Shown here in pieces: positions 42,331 through 49,645 of a DNA stretch of 51,234 nucleotides. Made by a program: the position numbers and the translations under genes. Numbering within the stretch: position 1 is the stretch's first letter; each line of letters starts with the position of its first letter. The notes beneath the pieces were generated by a model. The model had not been told where the DNA came from, did no database searches, and worked only from the letters and a program-made list of their open reading frames with translations. The stretch is taken from positions 1-51,234 of the forward strand of contig JAFWSX010000010.1 in the NCBI GenBank assembly GCA_017519185.1, given 5' to 3'. Source of the DNA: Bacteroidales bacterium. Lineage in GTDB: Bacteria > Bacteroidota > Bacteroidia > Bacteroidales > UBA932.

Positions 42331-43812
42331 CTACCTGATATTGTCCAGCACGTCGAGCAGCAGATCCCAGAACTTGTCGAGAGAAGCCAACTCCAGTTTC
42401 TCACCGGGTGCGTGCACTCCCCTCAGGGTCGGTCCGAAGGAGATCATGTCGAGATCGGGATATTTGTCAAGGAACAGGCCGCACTCCAGACCTGCGTGGA
42501 TCGAACGGACTATCGGTTCTACGCCGAACAGACGCCTGTAGGAATTGCGAGAAACCTCGAGGATGTGTGACTCCATCTTGGGTTTCCATCCCGGGTAGCG
42601 CGACTCGTGGGTAACCATTGCTCCTGCAAGGTCGAATGTTGCCTCGACACGCTGGGCTGCCCATTCCCTTGCTGAATTGATGCAGCTGCGCTGGCTGGTG
42701 GCGACAGTGATGCATTTTTCACCATAGAGGTCGGCGAGTTCTTCGTCTGCGGTCTTGCCCATATGGACAGATGCAAGGTTGCTGGATGTCTCAACGATGC
42801 CCTTGAGTTCGGCGCTCATCGCAAGCACTCCGTTGGGCACGGCCACCATTGCCTCAATAAGGTCTGTAGCGACATCGTGGTCGACGATGCCTGTTTCCCA
42901 TGAAGAAGGCGTTGCAACTGCGTGCATTCCGGGATCTGTCAGGGCATATTCGTCCTTGATCTCAGCAGCGAAGCGGTCGAAAATTTCCATTATGCCACCT
43001 TTCGAGATAGGATCGAATGCAAGTACTGCATAGCAGTCGCGGGGGATTGCATTCCGCTTGCCGCCACCGTCGATGCAGCACAGTTCAACGTCCTCGAAGT
43101 CGATGACCTGATGGAGGAAACGTGCCAGCAGGTTGAGCGCATTGGCCCTGCCCTTGTCGATATCGTCGCCGCTATGGCCTCCGATGCCGCCCTCGACGGT
43201 GAACTGGACGAACTCCTTCTCACCTTCTAGCTGGCTTTCGTCATAGAAGAATGTAGCAGTAGTGTTGATGCCGCCGGCACAGCCGATGAACAGCTGACCC
43301 TCATCCTCGGAATCGAGGTTCACGAGTATCTTGCCCTCAAGGAAACCGGGCTGCAGGCCGAAAGCGCCGTCCATTCCGGTTTCTTCAGAAGCGGTGAAAA
43401 GGCACTCCAGTTTGCCGTACTTGAGAGTCGGGTCGTCGAGGATTGCAAGCTCGGAGGCTATGCCGATGCCACAGTCGGCACCGAGGGTGGTGTTGTCAGC
43501 CACCATCCAGCCGTCGCGTATCTCATATTTGATGGGATCCTTGGCAAAGTCGTGCTCATAGCCCTTGACTTTCTCGCATACCATATCGAGATGGCTCTGA
43601 AGAATCACTGTGGGACGGTCCTCGCAGCCTTTTGCAGCGGGTTTTATGATGAGGACGTTGCCGGCCTCGTCGGTCTTGCATTCAAGTTTGCGGTCTGCAG
43701 CAAATTTCTGCAGATAAGCACGTATATGCTCTTCGTGGCCTGACTCCCGGGGGATGCAGACAATCTCGCGGAAGAAAGCTAATACCTTATCAGATTTCAT
43801 ACTATTGCTCAA
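42331..43812 (-). CDS. pepD: aminoacyl-histidine dipeptidase (PepD, M20 family)
   Basis: A zinc dipeptidase cleaving Xaa-His and similar dipeptides, 493 residues. Metal-site segments are VILQSHLDMVCEK (His, Asp), NTTLGADCGIGIA (Asp), FTASEETGMDGAFGL (catalytic and metal Glu) and the lid-domain sequence GGIGGHSGDDID. The start is ATG 43812 or 43800 (both near the N-terminus). The 97-bp spacer upstream, after dnaA, holds complementary sequences that could cover the pepD start region. Confidence 0.94.
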   Translation of the reverse strand: MSNSMKSDKVLAFFREIVCIPRESGHEEHIRAYLQKFAADRKLECKTDEAGNVLIIKPAAKGCEDRPTVILQSHLDMVCEKVKGYEHDFAKDPIKYEIRDGWMVADNTTLGADCGIGIASELAILDDPTLKYGKLECLFTASEETGMDGAFGLQPGFLEGKILVNLDSEDEGQLFIGCAGGINTTATFFYDESQLEGEKEFVQFTVEGGIGGHSGDDIDKGRANALNLLARFLHQVIDFEDVELCCIDGGGKRNAIPRDCYAVLAFDPISKGGIMEIFDRFAAEIKDEYALTDPGMHAVATPSSWETGIVDHDVATDLIEAMVAVPNGVLAMSAELKGIVETSSNLASVHMGKTADEELADLYGEKCITVATSQRSCINSAREWAAQRVEATFDLAGAMVTHESRYPGWKPKMESHILEVSRNSYRRLFGVEPIVRSIHAGLECGLFLDKYPDLDMISFGPTLRGVHAPGEKLELASLDKFWDLLLDVLDNIR

Positions 43813-43890
43813 AGTTTCGCAATTCTATAACTGTTTATATAACTGTTTATATACAAGAACGGTGGAGAACTTGCGAAACTTTCCCCACCG
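43811..43890 (-). repeat. long-range inverted repeat and nested hairpin in the dnaA-pepD spacer
   Basis: AAAGTTTCGCAA (43811-43822) and TTGCGAAACTTT (43871-43882) are perfect 12-bp complements. The outer copy (43871-43882) lies inside the loop of a second hairpin, CGGTGG (43860-43865) with CCACCG (43885-43890). The copy at 43811-43822 spans the bases just before the pepD ATG at 43812. The two pairings share a strand, so they could exclude each other or form a pseudoknot in the dnaA-pepD transcript. Confidence 0.75.
43826..43849. repeat. two tandem copies of a 12-bp AT-rich unit
   Basis: TATAACTGTTTA occurs at 43826-43837 and again, without gap, at 43838-43849, followed by TATA. The pair lies between the arms of the 12-bp inverted repeat and upstream of pepD. 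Confidence 0.85.
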
Positions 43891-43909
43891 CACTTTTTTT
43901 CTTTACGTG

Positions 43910-45325
43910 TTAGTTCGTAACCAGCAGTTTCTCGATATCGCTGACGTACTGTCTGAAGGTACGGTCAGTATCGATGAGGTCGCAGACGGTGTTGCAGGCG
44001 TGGAGAACCGTAGCGTGGTCCTTGCCGCCGATCTGGGCACCGATCGAAGCAAGAGAGACTTTGGTAAGATTACGGCTCAGATACATGGCTATCTGACGGG
44101 CCTGGACGATCTCTCTCTTACGGGTTTTCGCAAGGATGGCATCGTGGGGAAGATTGAAATAATCGCAGACGACATCCTGTATGCGGGAGATAGTGATTTC
44201 ATTCTGGCCGTCAGTCACTATCTTCTCTATCAACTCCTGGGCGAGCTCGAGAGTCATATTGCGCTTGGCAAACGTAGCCTGGGCGATGAGCGTGAGCAGC
44301 GTGCCTTCCAGCTCCCTGATATTGGACTTCACCTTGCGGGCGATGAACTCGAGCACCTCGTCGGGAACGACTGCGCCCTCGCGGAAACTCTTGTGCTTGA
44401 GGATTGCCAGCCTCGTCTCGTATGACGGAGCAAGCAGTTCTACTGAGAGGCCCCATTTGAAACGAGACAGAAGCCTGGTCTCGAGCCCCTGCAACTCCAC
44501 AGGCGGGCAGTCTGAGGTAAGCACAAGCTGTTTGCCGCTCTGGTGCAGATAGTTGAAAATCTGGAAGAAGGCATTCTGGGTACCCTTCTTCTCGGAGAAT
44601 TCGTGGACGTCGTCAATAATGAGCACGTCAACCGACTGATAGTACCGCAGGAAGTCAACGAGATTGTTGTTCAGGCCGACAGCGTTCATAAACTGGGTCT
44701 GGAAACGGTTTGCGCTGACATAGAGGACTATCTTGTCGGGATACTTCTCCTTGATGGAGATGCCGATGGCCTGCGCCAGGTGGGTTTTGCCAAGGCCGGG
44801 ACCGCCATAGATGAAAAGCGGATTGAAGGCAGTCTTGCCGGGCTTGTCGGAAATGCTCAGACCGGCCGAACGACCGAACCTGTTGCATTCCCCTTCTATG
44901 AAATTATCAAATGTGTATGCGGGATTGAGGTGCGAATCTATCCTGACCTTCTTGAGGCCGGGGATAAGATAGGGATTGCCGTTGTACTTCAGCGAATCTC
45001 CGGCTAGGCTGATCTCGTTGTTCTCAAGAATCTTGCGGTCCTGCTCCGGAGCGACGAGCACACTGTCGCCTACGATGCGGACATTGTATATGAGGCGCGC
45101 TCCTTCGCCGAGGACCCTGTGAAGAACCAGACGGATGAGGTCGATGTAGTTATCCTCCATATGATTGCGCACATAGTCGGAGGGAACCTCGATGGTGAGG
45201 GCCTTGTCCTTGAGACGGACAGCCTTCACAGGGGCGAACCAAGTCCTGTAGTTCACCTCGGAGATATTGTCCTTGATGATCTCAAGACAGCTGTTCCAAA
45301 CCGATACCGGATCCAATTCTTTCAT
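43910..45325 (-). CDS. dnaA: chromosomal replication initiator protein DnaA
   Basis: The AAA+ initiator that binds and melts oriC. ATG 45325 (MKELDPVSVWNSCLEIIKDN) gives 471 residues; a 16-codon upstream extension is unlikely. Domain I spans ~1-80. Domain III has Walker A IYGGPGLGKTHLAQAIG near 165 and Walker B VLIIDDVHEF. Domain IV carries the DNA-binding signature GGKDHATVLHACNTV near 445. The upstream AT-rich spacer has DnaA-box-like sequences, and dnaN is not adjacent. Confidence 0.97.
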   Translation of the reverse strand: MKELDPVSVWNSCLEIIKDNISEVNYRTWFAPVKAVRLKDKALTIEVPSDYVRNHMEDNYIDLIRLVLHRVLGEGARLIYNVRIVGDSVLVAPEQDRKILENNEISLAGDSLKYNGNPYLIPGLKKVRIDSHLNPAYTFDNFIEGECNRFGRSAGLSISDKPGKTAFNPLFIYGGPGLGKTHLAQAIGISIKEKYPDKIVLYVSANRFQTQFMNAVGLNNNLVDFLRYYQSVDVLIIDDVHEFSEKKGTQNAFFQIFNYLHQSGKQLVLTSDCPPVELQGLETRLLSRFKWGLSVELLAPSYETRLAILKHKSFREGAVVPDEVLEFIARKVKSNIRELEGTLLTLIAQATFAKRNMTLELAQELIEKIVTDGQNEITISRIQDVVCDYFNLPHDAILAKTRKREIVQARQIAMYLSRNLTKVSLASIGAQIGGKDHATVLHACNTVCDLIDTDRTFRQYVSDIEKLLVTN

Positions 45326-45379
45326 ATAAAAAATGCAGAGATTCGAAGTGCCATTTGCACTCCCTTGACGCAATACAAA

Positions 45380-45570
45380 ATTGGGTAAAAAAATGTTATA
45401 AAAAAATTAATTTTCTATTGCAAAATTCAATTCCTTTATAACTGCTTAATTTTCACTAAGATATTTTTGAAAATTTTTTATGCGCTGATTATCAACATTT
45501 TAACAAATGCGCAATTGCTATCTTATTGAATATTCACAGGTTGCATTGTTAAAAAAAATTAACAACTTTT
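45380..45570. other. AT-rich spacer upstream of dnaA, candidate oriC or dnaA regulatory region
   Basis: About 190 bases between the amidase stop and dnaA are strongly AT-rich, with runs of A and T. TTATCAACA at 45489-45497 is one mismatch from the DnaA box TTATCCACA, and ATATTCACA at 45530-45538 is a weaker match. Repeats of TTAAC/GTTAA are frequent at 45497-45570. No exact TAnnTTTG promoter for dnaA was seen. Only two plausible boxes are present, so origin function is a guess; autoregulation of dnaA is the alternative. Confidence 0.4.
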
Positions 45571-46743
45571 TCAACGGACTTTTTCGGGTTTTCCGGACTC
45601 GATTTTAACCACGAATGCGTCCTTGAATTTCGCTTTTACGGAAGACAACGCGGCCTGGGCTTCCTGCTCATTTTTGAAATGGCCCGTGGTGTATTTGTAG
45701 AGGCTGCCGACCGGGAATTTCCCGATCTGCTTCAAGCCCTTGAACTCGCTTGCACCGGAAGAAAGATTCCTGGACACGGCGAAAATCTGGATGGCATAAT
45801 AGGGACTGCCTTTCGCGGGTTCATCTTTCTTTGACGGCTCATCTTTCACTGCCGGTTCATCCTTGGCGACCGGTTGATCCTTGACTGCAGGTTCGGTCTG
45901 TTCTACTGGAGGCTGGACGGCAGGCATATCCGGAACAGTGTCGTCATACTGTTCCTTGAATTCCTTGAACGCAGAGAAAATGCGGCTTGCCAGCTGAGTG
46001 CGTTTTTCCTTTGAGGCCAAGGTGTTGCGGTCAGACTTGTTGGTGATGAAGCCCATCTCCACCAGCACAGAGGGCATAGTCGTGCGCCACAGCACCAGCA
46101 GCGCACCTTGCTTGATTCCCCTGTTAGTAGATATCGGGCCTTTGCTCAGGTATTTCTGGCACAGCTCAGCCATCTTGAGACTCTGCTCGAAATAGGCGTT
46201 CTGCATCAGGTTGAAGAAAATGGCTGATTCAGGATTGTCAGGATCGTAGCCCTGATATTTAGTGGTGTAGTCGTCCTCCATCAGAATCACGGAATTTTCC
46301 CTCTTGGTCACTTCCATATTGGATGAACTCTTGCTCATTCCCATTACATAAGTCTCGCAACCGCTTGGAGCTGTCTTGTTCTTGGGAACGGAGTTGCAGT
46401 GCAGGGAAATAAAGAGGTCCGCGTGGTTCTTGTTGGCGATGTCCGCCCTGGTATTCAAAGGTATGAAGACGTCTTTGTCCCTGGTGTAAATCACTTTTAC
46501 GTCGGGATAGGCATCCTTGATCATCTTGCCGAGAGTAAGGGCTACGTCAAGCACCACGAACTTCTCCGTGAGCTTTCCGTCGAGGGATATGGCGCCAGGG
46601 TCGTTGCCCCCGTGCCCCGCGTCTATGACCACCGTCCTGAGCGAAACTCCTGCTTCCTGCGCAGTCGCCGGCAAGCCTGCAGACAACATTGCAGCCGCAA
46701 TCGCCAGAATGCACAATAAGGTCATAAACGGCTGTTTTGGCAT
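45571..46743 (-). CDS. N-acetylmuramoyl-L-alanine amidase with C-terminal SPOR-like domain
   Basis: A periplasmic zinc amidase (Amidase_3) that removes stem peptides from peptidoglycan, typically at division. The signal peptide covers ~1-29. Zinc and catalytic segments are VVIDAGHGGNDPGAI (near 38), then the Glu in LTEKFVVLDVAL, SLHCNSVP and VLVEMGFITN. After residue ~275 comes a Lys/Asp/Glu/Pro linker with repeated VKDEP-like units (AVKDEPSKKDEPAK). The last ~75 residues (YYAIQIFAVSRNLS to the end) resemble a SPOR domain, which binds denuded septal glycan. It is divergent from lptD with overlapping promoters. Confidence 0.93.
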   Translation of the reverse strand: MPKQPFMTLLCILAIAAAMLSAGLPATAQEAGVSLRTVVIDAGHGGNDPGAISLDGKLTEKFVVLDVALTLGKMIKDAYPDVKVIYTRDKDVFIPLNTRADIANKNHADLFISLHCNSVPKNKTAPSGCETYVMGMSKSSSNMEVTKRENSVILMEDDYTTKYQGYDPDNPESAIFFNLMQNAYFEQSLKMAELCQKYLSKGPISTNRGIKQGALLVLWRTTMPSVLVEMGFITNKSDRNTLASKEKRTQLASRIFSAFKEFKEQYDDTVPDMPAVQPPVEQTEPAVKDQPVAKDEPAVKDEPSKKDEPAKGSPYYAIQIFAVSRNLSSGASEFKGLKQIGKFPVGSLYKYTTGHFKNEQEAQAALSSVKAKFKDAFVVKIESGKPEKVR

Positions 46744-46748
46744 ATAAG

Positions 46749-46786
46749 TTGCGGATTTTTACTACCTTTGTACTTTTGCAAATATA
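46749..46786. promoter_or_regulatory. abutting divergent promoters for lptD (+) and the amidase (-)
   Basis: Plus strand: TTG (46749-46751), 19 bases, TACTTTTG (46771-46778), with another -7-like TACCTTTG at 46763-46770. Minus strand: TATATTTG (46779-46786). The two -7 elements touch, sharing the palindrome-like TTTGCAAA, so only one polymerase could open the site at a time. Confidence 0.6.
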
Positions 46787-46796
46787 GCGAATTTTT

Positions 46797-49529
46797 GTGA
46801 GAATTTCGAGGTTTATCTTTTTATTCGCCTCTCTGGTTGCGGTTTGCCACTTCTCCCAGGCTCAAGCTCAGAGCCTGCAAGACAGTGTGGCCATCGCAAG
46901 GGACAGCGTCGTCGCAAACGCTGTCACGGCCCGCGCCGCGAATGACAGCCTTGCCGCTTCAGTCGACAGTCTCGGCACGCCTGTGATAGACCCAGGCCTC
47001 TCAGAATATGTTCCCGACGAAATCGACTCCATCCACGTCGTCAAGAGCACTCTTGAGCGCCCCGCATTCTCATCTGCCAAAGATTCCGTCATAGAAGATA
47101 TGCGGAATGGCCGCAACATCATTTATTATTATGGTGACGTCTCCGTCACATACGGGGACCTTGAGATATCATCCGACTTCATGGCATATGATGTCGACAA
47201 CAACATCGTCTTCGCCAGAGGCACAAAGGATTACGACGGCAACTGGGTCGGGCAGCCGAAGATGACCAACGGAGGCAACGAATACACGATGGAGGAAGTC
47301 TACTACAACTTCAACTCCAAGAAGGCCAAGATCAAGAACATGATCACTAACCAGAAGGAAGGAGAGCTGAGGGGCGAGAACCTGAAGATGCTTCCCGACG
47401 AATCCATCAACATTGCAGGCGGAATCTACACTGTGTGCGACGCAGAACATCCACATTATTATATGAAGATGACTGCCGCCAAGATAACAGGCAACTCCAA
47501 GAAGACAGTCTTCGGCCCTGCATACGTTGTTGTCGAGGACGTACCTCTGCCTATCGTCCTTCCCTTCGGATTCGTGCCTGAGATGCCGGAAAGGGCAAGC
47601 GGAATCCTGGTGCCGACTTTCGGAGAGGAGAATGCGCGCGGTCTGTATATGCGCGGTCTCGGCTATTATTTCGTCGTCGGTGACCACTTCGACGTCTCTC
47701 TCTCGGGTGACATATATTCTTATGGCTCCTGGGCAGCCCAGTTAGGCACACGCTACAAGAAGAGATATGCTTTCGACGGTTCGCTAAATATGAACTATTC
47801 CGTGGACATAACCGGAGAGCCTGACGCCCCGGACTACAAGGAGTCGCGGAACTTCGGTCTCAGCTGGTCGCACTCCCAGGATCCGAAAGCGCGTCCGGGA
47901 ACATCATTCAGGGCTTCAGTCAACTTCTCCAGCCCGAAGAACAACACCTATAATTCAACCAGCATAGCAGACGCCGTACAGAACCAGACTTCATCATCTA
48001 TCTCATACTCGAAGACCTTCTCGTTCGGAAGTCTCTCCATCAACGCCCTGCACAGCCAGAACTCCAGGGACAGTTCCTACTCCATCACGTTCCCTAACCT
48101 GACTTTCAACGTAAACAGGTTCTATCCCTTCAAGCGCAAGGTGAGAGCCGGAAAAGAAAAGTTCTACGAACAGATATCCCTCAGCTACAACACGACCCTG
48201 CAAAACAAGATCGCGTTCAAGGCAAGTGAGATTCACGACCCCGGGCTGATCAACAAGATGAACAACGGAATGACCCACAACTTTGCGATCGGACTTCCGC
48301 AGTTCACCCTGCTCAAATTCTTCAACTTCTCCCCCTCCATCACTTATGGAATGAACTGGTATTTCAGGGAGAACCTCCGCGTCTATGACCCCGAAGCAGA
48401 AAAAGTTGTGTCCCAGATGACCGACCTCTTCAGCGCTTTCGGCATTTCCCAGACATATTCCGGCGGAATCTCGATGAGCACCCGTCTCTACGGTATGTTC
48501 AACTTCAATCCGAAAGGCAAGCTGCAGGCCATCCGCCATATGATAACCCCGAGCTTCAGCTTCTCGTTCCGCCCTGAACTGGGAACGCCTGCCAACGGCT
48601 ATACGACTCTCAAGTATATCAACTCCAAGGGAGAAGAAGTTGTAGAGGAATATAACAAGTACAACGGCATGCTCTACTCTCCTCCGGGGAAAGGAAAGTC
48701 CGCATCGCTGAGTTTCTCTTTCGGCAACAACCTCGAGGCCAAGATCAAGGATCCCACCGACTCCACCGGAGTCAAGACCACCAAGATAAAACTGATCGAC
48801 CAGCTGAACCTCAACGGTTCTTACAACTTCCTCGCAGACTCCCTCAAGCTCTCGAACATCTCAATATCGGGTTCCACCACCGTGTTCGGCAAGCTCGGCA
48901 TCAACGGAAACATGACCCTCGACCCCTATGCCATCGATGAAAGGGGTGTCCGCATCAACACTCTGAACATCTTTAAGGAGAAAGGATTCAGGATTGCAAG
49001 GCTTACCAATGCCAGTGCCTCTCTCTCCTATTCATTCAGCGGTGAAGGACACATTGAAGGCAACGACGGCAAGTCGGAAGCCGACCCTACAAGTTCTCCG
49101 GACTATTACAGGGTGTACTACCATCCGGTTACCGGCGAATATATACCCGGAGGTTGGCTGTACTACCTCAACCCTTCATCGCCCTGGTCAGTGAACCTGA
49201 ATGCCAACTTCGCCTATACAGCATCATATAAGAGCGTAAACGGTATGGTGCAGAAAGTCAACAGCTTCACCAGCACCATAAGCGCATCGGCCCAGCTCAA
49301 GCTCACGAAAGCCCTGAACTTCTCGCTAAACACCGGTTTCGACCTCACGAAGATGGCGCTGACCACTACTCAGCTGAGTGCTACATACGACCTGCACTGC
49401 TTCAACATCTCGGTTTCGTGGGTACCTCAGGGTACCTGGGAAAGCTGGAGCTTCCGCATAGCAGCCAACGCCTCGGCGCTCGCAGACCTGCTGCAGTTCA
49501 AGAAGGCATCAAGCTACTGGGACAGGTAG
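46797..49529 (+). CDS. lptD: LPS-assembly protein LptD (OstA), Bacteroidota type
   Basis: The outer-membrane barrel that inserts LPS into the outer leaflet. It starts with GTG at 46797, giving a signal peptide ([M]RISRFIFLFASLVAVCHFSQA). The N-terminal OstA-like beta-jellyroll (~95-200) shows YYYGDVSVTYGDLEISSDFM and RGENLKMLPDES. The barrel begins around VEDVPLPIVLPFGFVPE and runs to the terminal aromatic-rich YWDR. The 910 residues are normal for the phylum. Many Asn/Ser/Tyr-rich strands follow. It is expressed toward rho; no terminator is visible between them. Confidence 0.93.
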   Translation: MRISRFIFLFASLVAVCHFSQAQAQSLQDSVAIARDSVVANAVTARAANDSLAASVDSLGTPVIDPGLSEYVPDEIDSIHVVKSTLERPAFSSAKDSVIEDMRNGRNIIYYYGDVSVTYGDLEISSDFMAYDVDNNIVFARGTKDYDGNWVGQPKMTNGGNEYTMEEVYYNFNSKKAKIKNMITNQKEGELRGENLKMLPDESINIAGGIYTVCDAEHPHYYMKMTAAKITGNSKKTVFGPAYVVVEDVPLPIVLPFGFVPEMPERASGILVPTFGEENARGLYMRGLGYYFVVGDHFDVSLSGDIYSYGSWAAQLGTRYKKRYAFDGSLNMNYSVDITGEPDAPDYKESRNFGLSWSHSQDPKARPGTSFRASVNFSSPKNNTYNSTSIADAVQNQTSSSISYSKTFSFGSLSINALHSQNSRDSSYSITFPNLTFNVNRFYPFKRKVRAGKEKFYEQISLSYNTTLQNKIAFKASEIHDPGLINKMNNGMTHNFAIGLPQFTLLKFFNFSPSITYGMNWYFRENLRVYDPEAEKVVSQMTDLFSAFGISQTYSGGISMSTRLYGMFNFNPKGKLQAIRHMITPSFSFSFRPELGTPANGYTTLKYINSKGEEVVEEYNKYNGMLYSPPGKGKSASLSFSFGNNLEAKIKDPTDSTGVKTTKIKLIDQLNLNGSYNFLADSLKLSNISISGSTTVFGKLGINGNMTLDPYAIDERGVRINTLNIFKEKGFRIARLTNASASLSYSFSGEGHIEGNDGKSEADPTSSPDYYRVYYHPVTGEYIPGGWLYYLNPSSPWSVNLNANFAYTASYKSVNGMVQKVNSFTSTISASAQLKLTKALNFSLNTGFDLTKMALTTTQLSATYDLHCFNISVSWVPQGTWESWSFRIAANASALADLLQFKKASSYWDR

Positions 49530-49546
49530 GCCCTGCCTGATTCATA

Positions 49547-49577
49547 TTTGCCGATTACGTTTTTTATGCTATATTTG
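49547..49577 (+). promoter_or_regulatory. rho promoter and leader
   Basis: TTTG (49547-49550), exactly 19 bases, then TATATTTG (49570-49577), a full consensus match. The leader of about 60 nt contains a small hairpin (AATGCC 49598-49603 with GGCATT 49610-49615) before the ATG at 49646. Rho genes are often autoregulated by attenuation; here this is only a possibility. Confidence 0.8.
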
Positions 49578-49645
49578 CATTGATTTCCACTAAGGACAAT
49601 GCCGTTTCGGGCATTCTCTCCTTTCCTTACAACAAATTTTCCTTA

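Noticed and set aside
43860-43898. Plus-strand intrinsic terminator (hairpin followed by T run) near dnaA 3' end
   Set aside because: No plus-strand gene precedes it; genes on both sides run on the minus strand, where the T run is weak.
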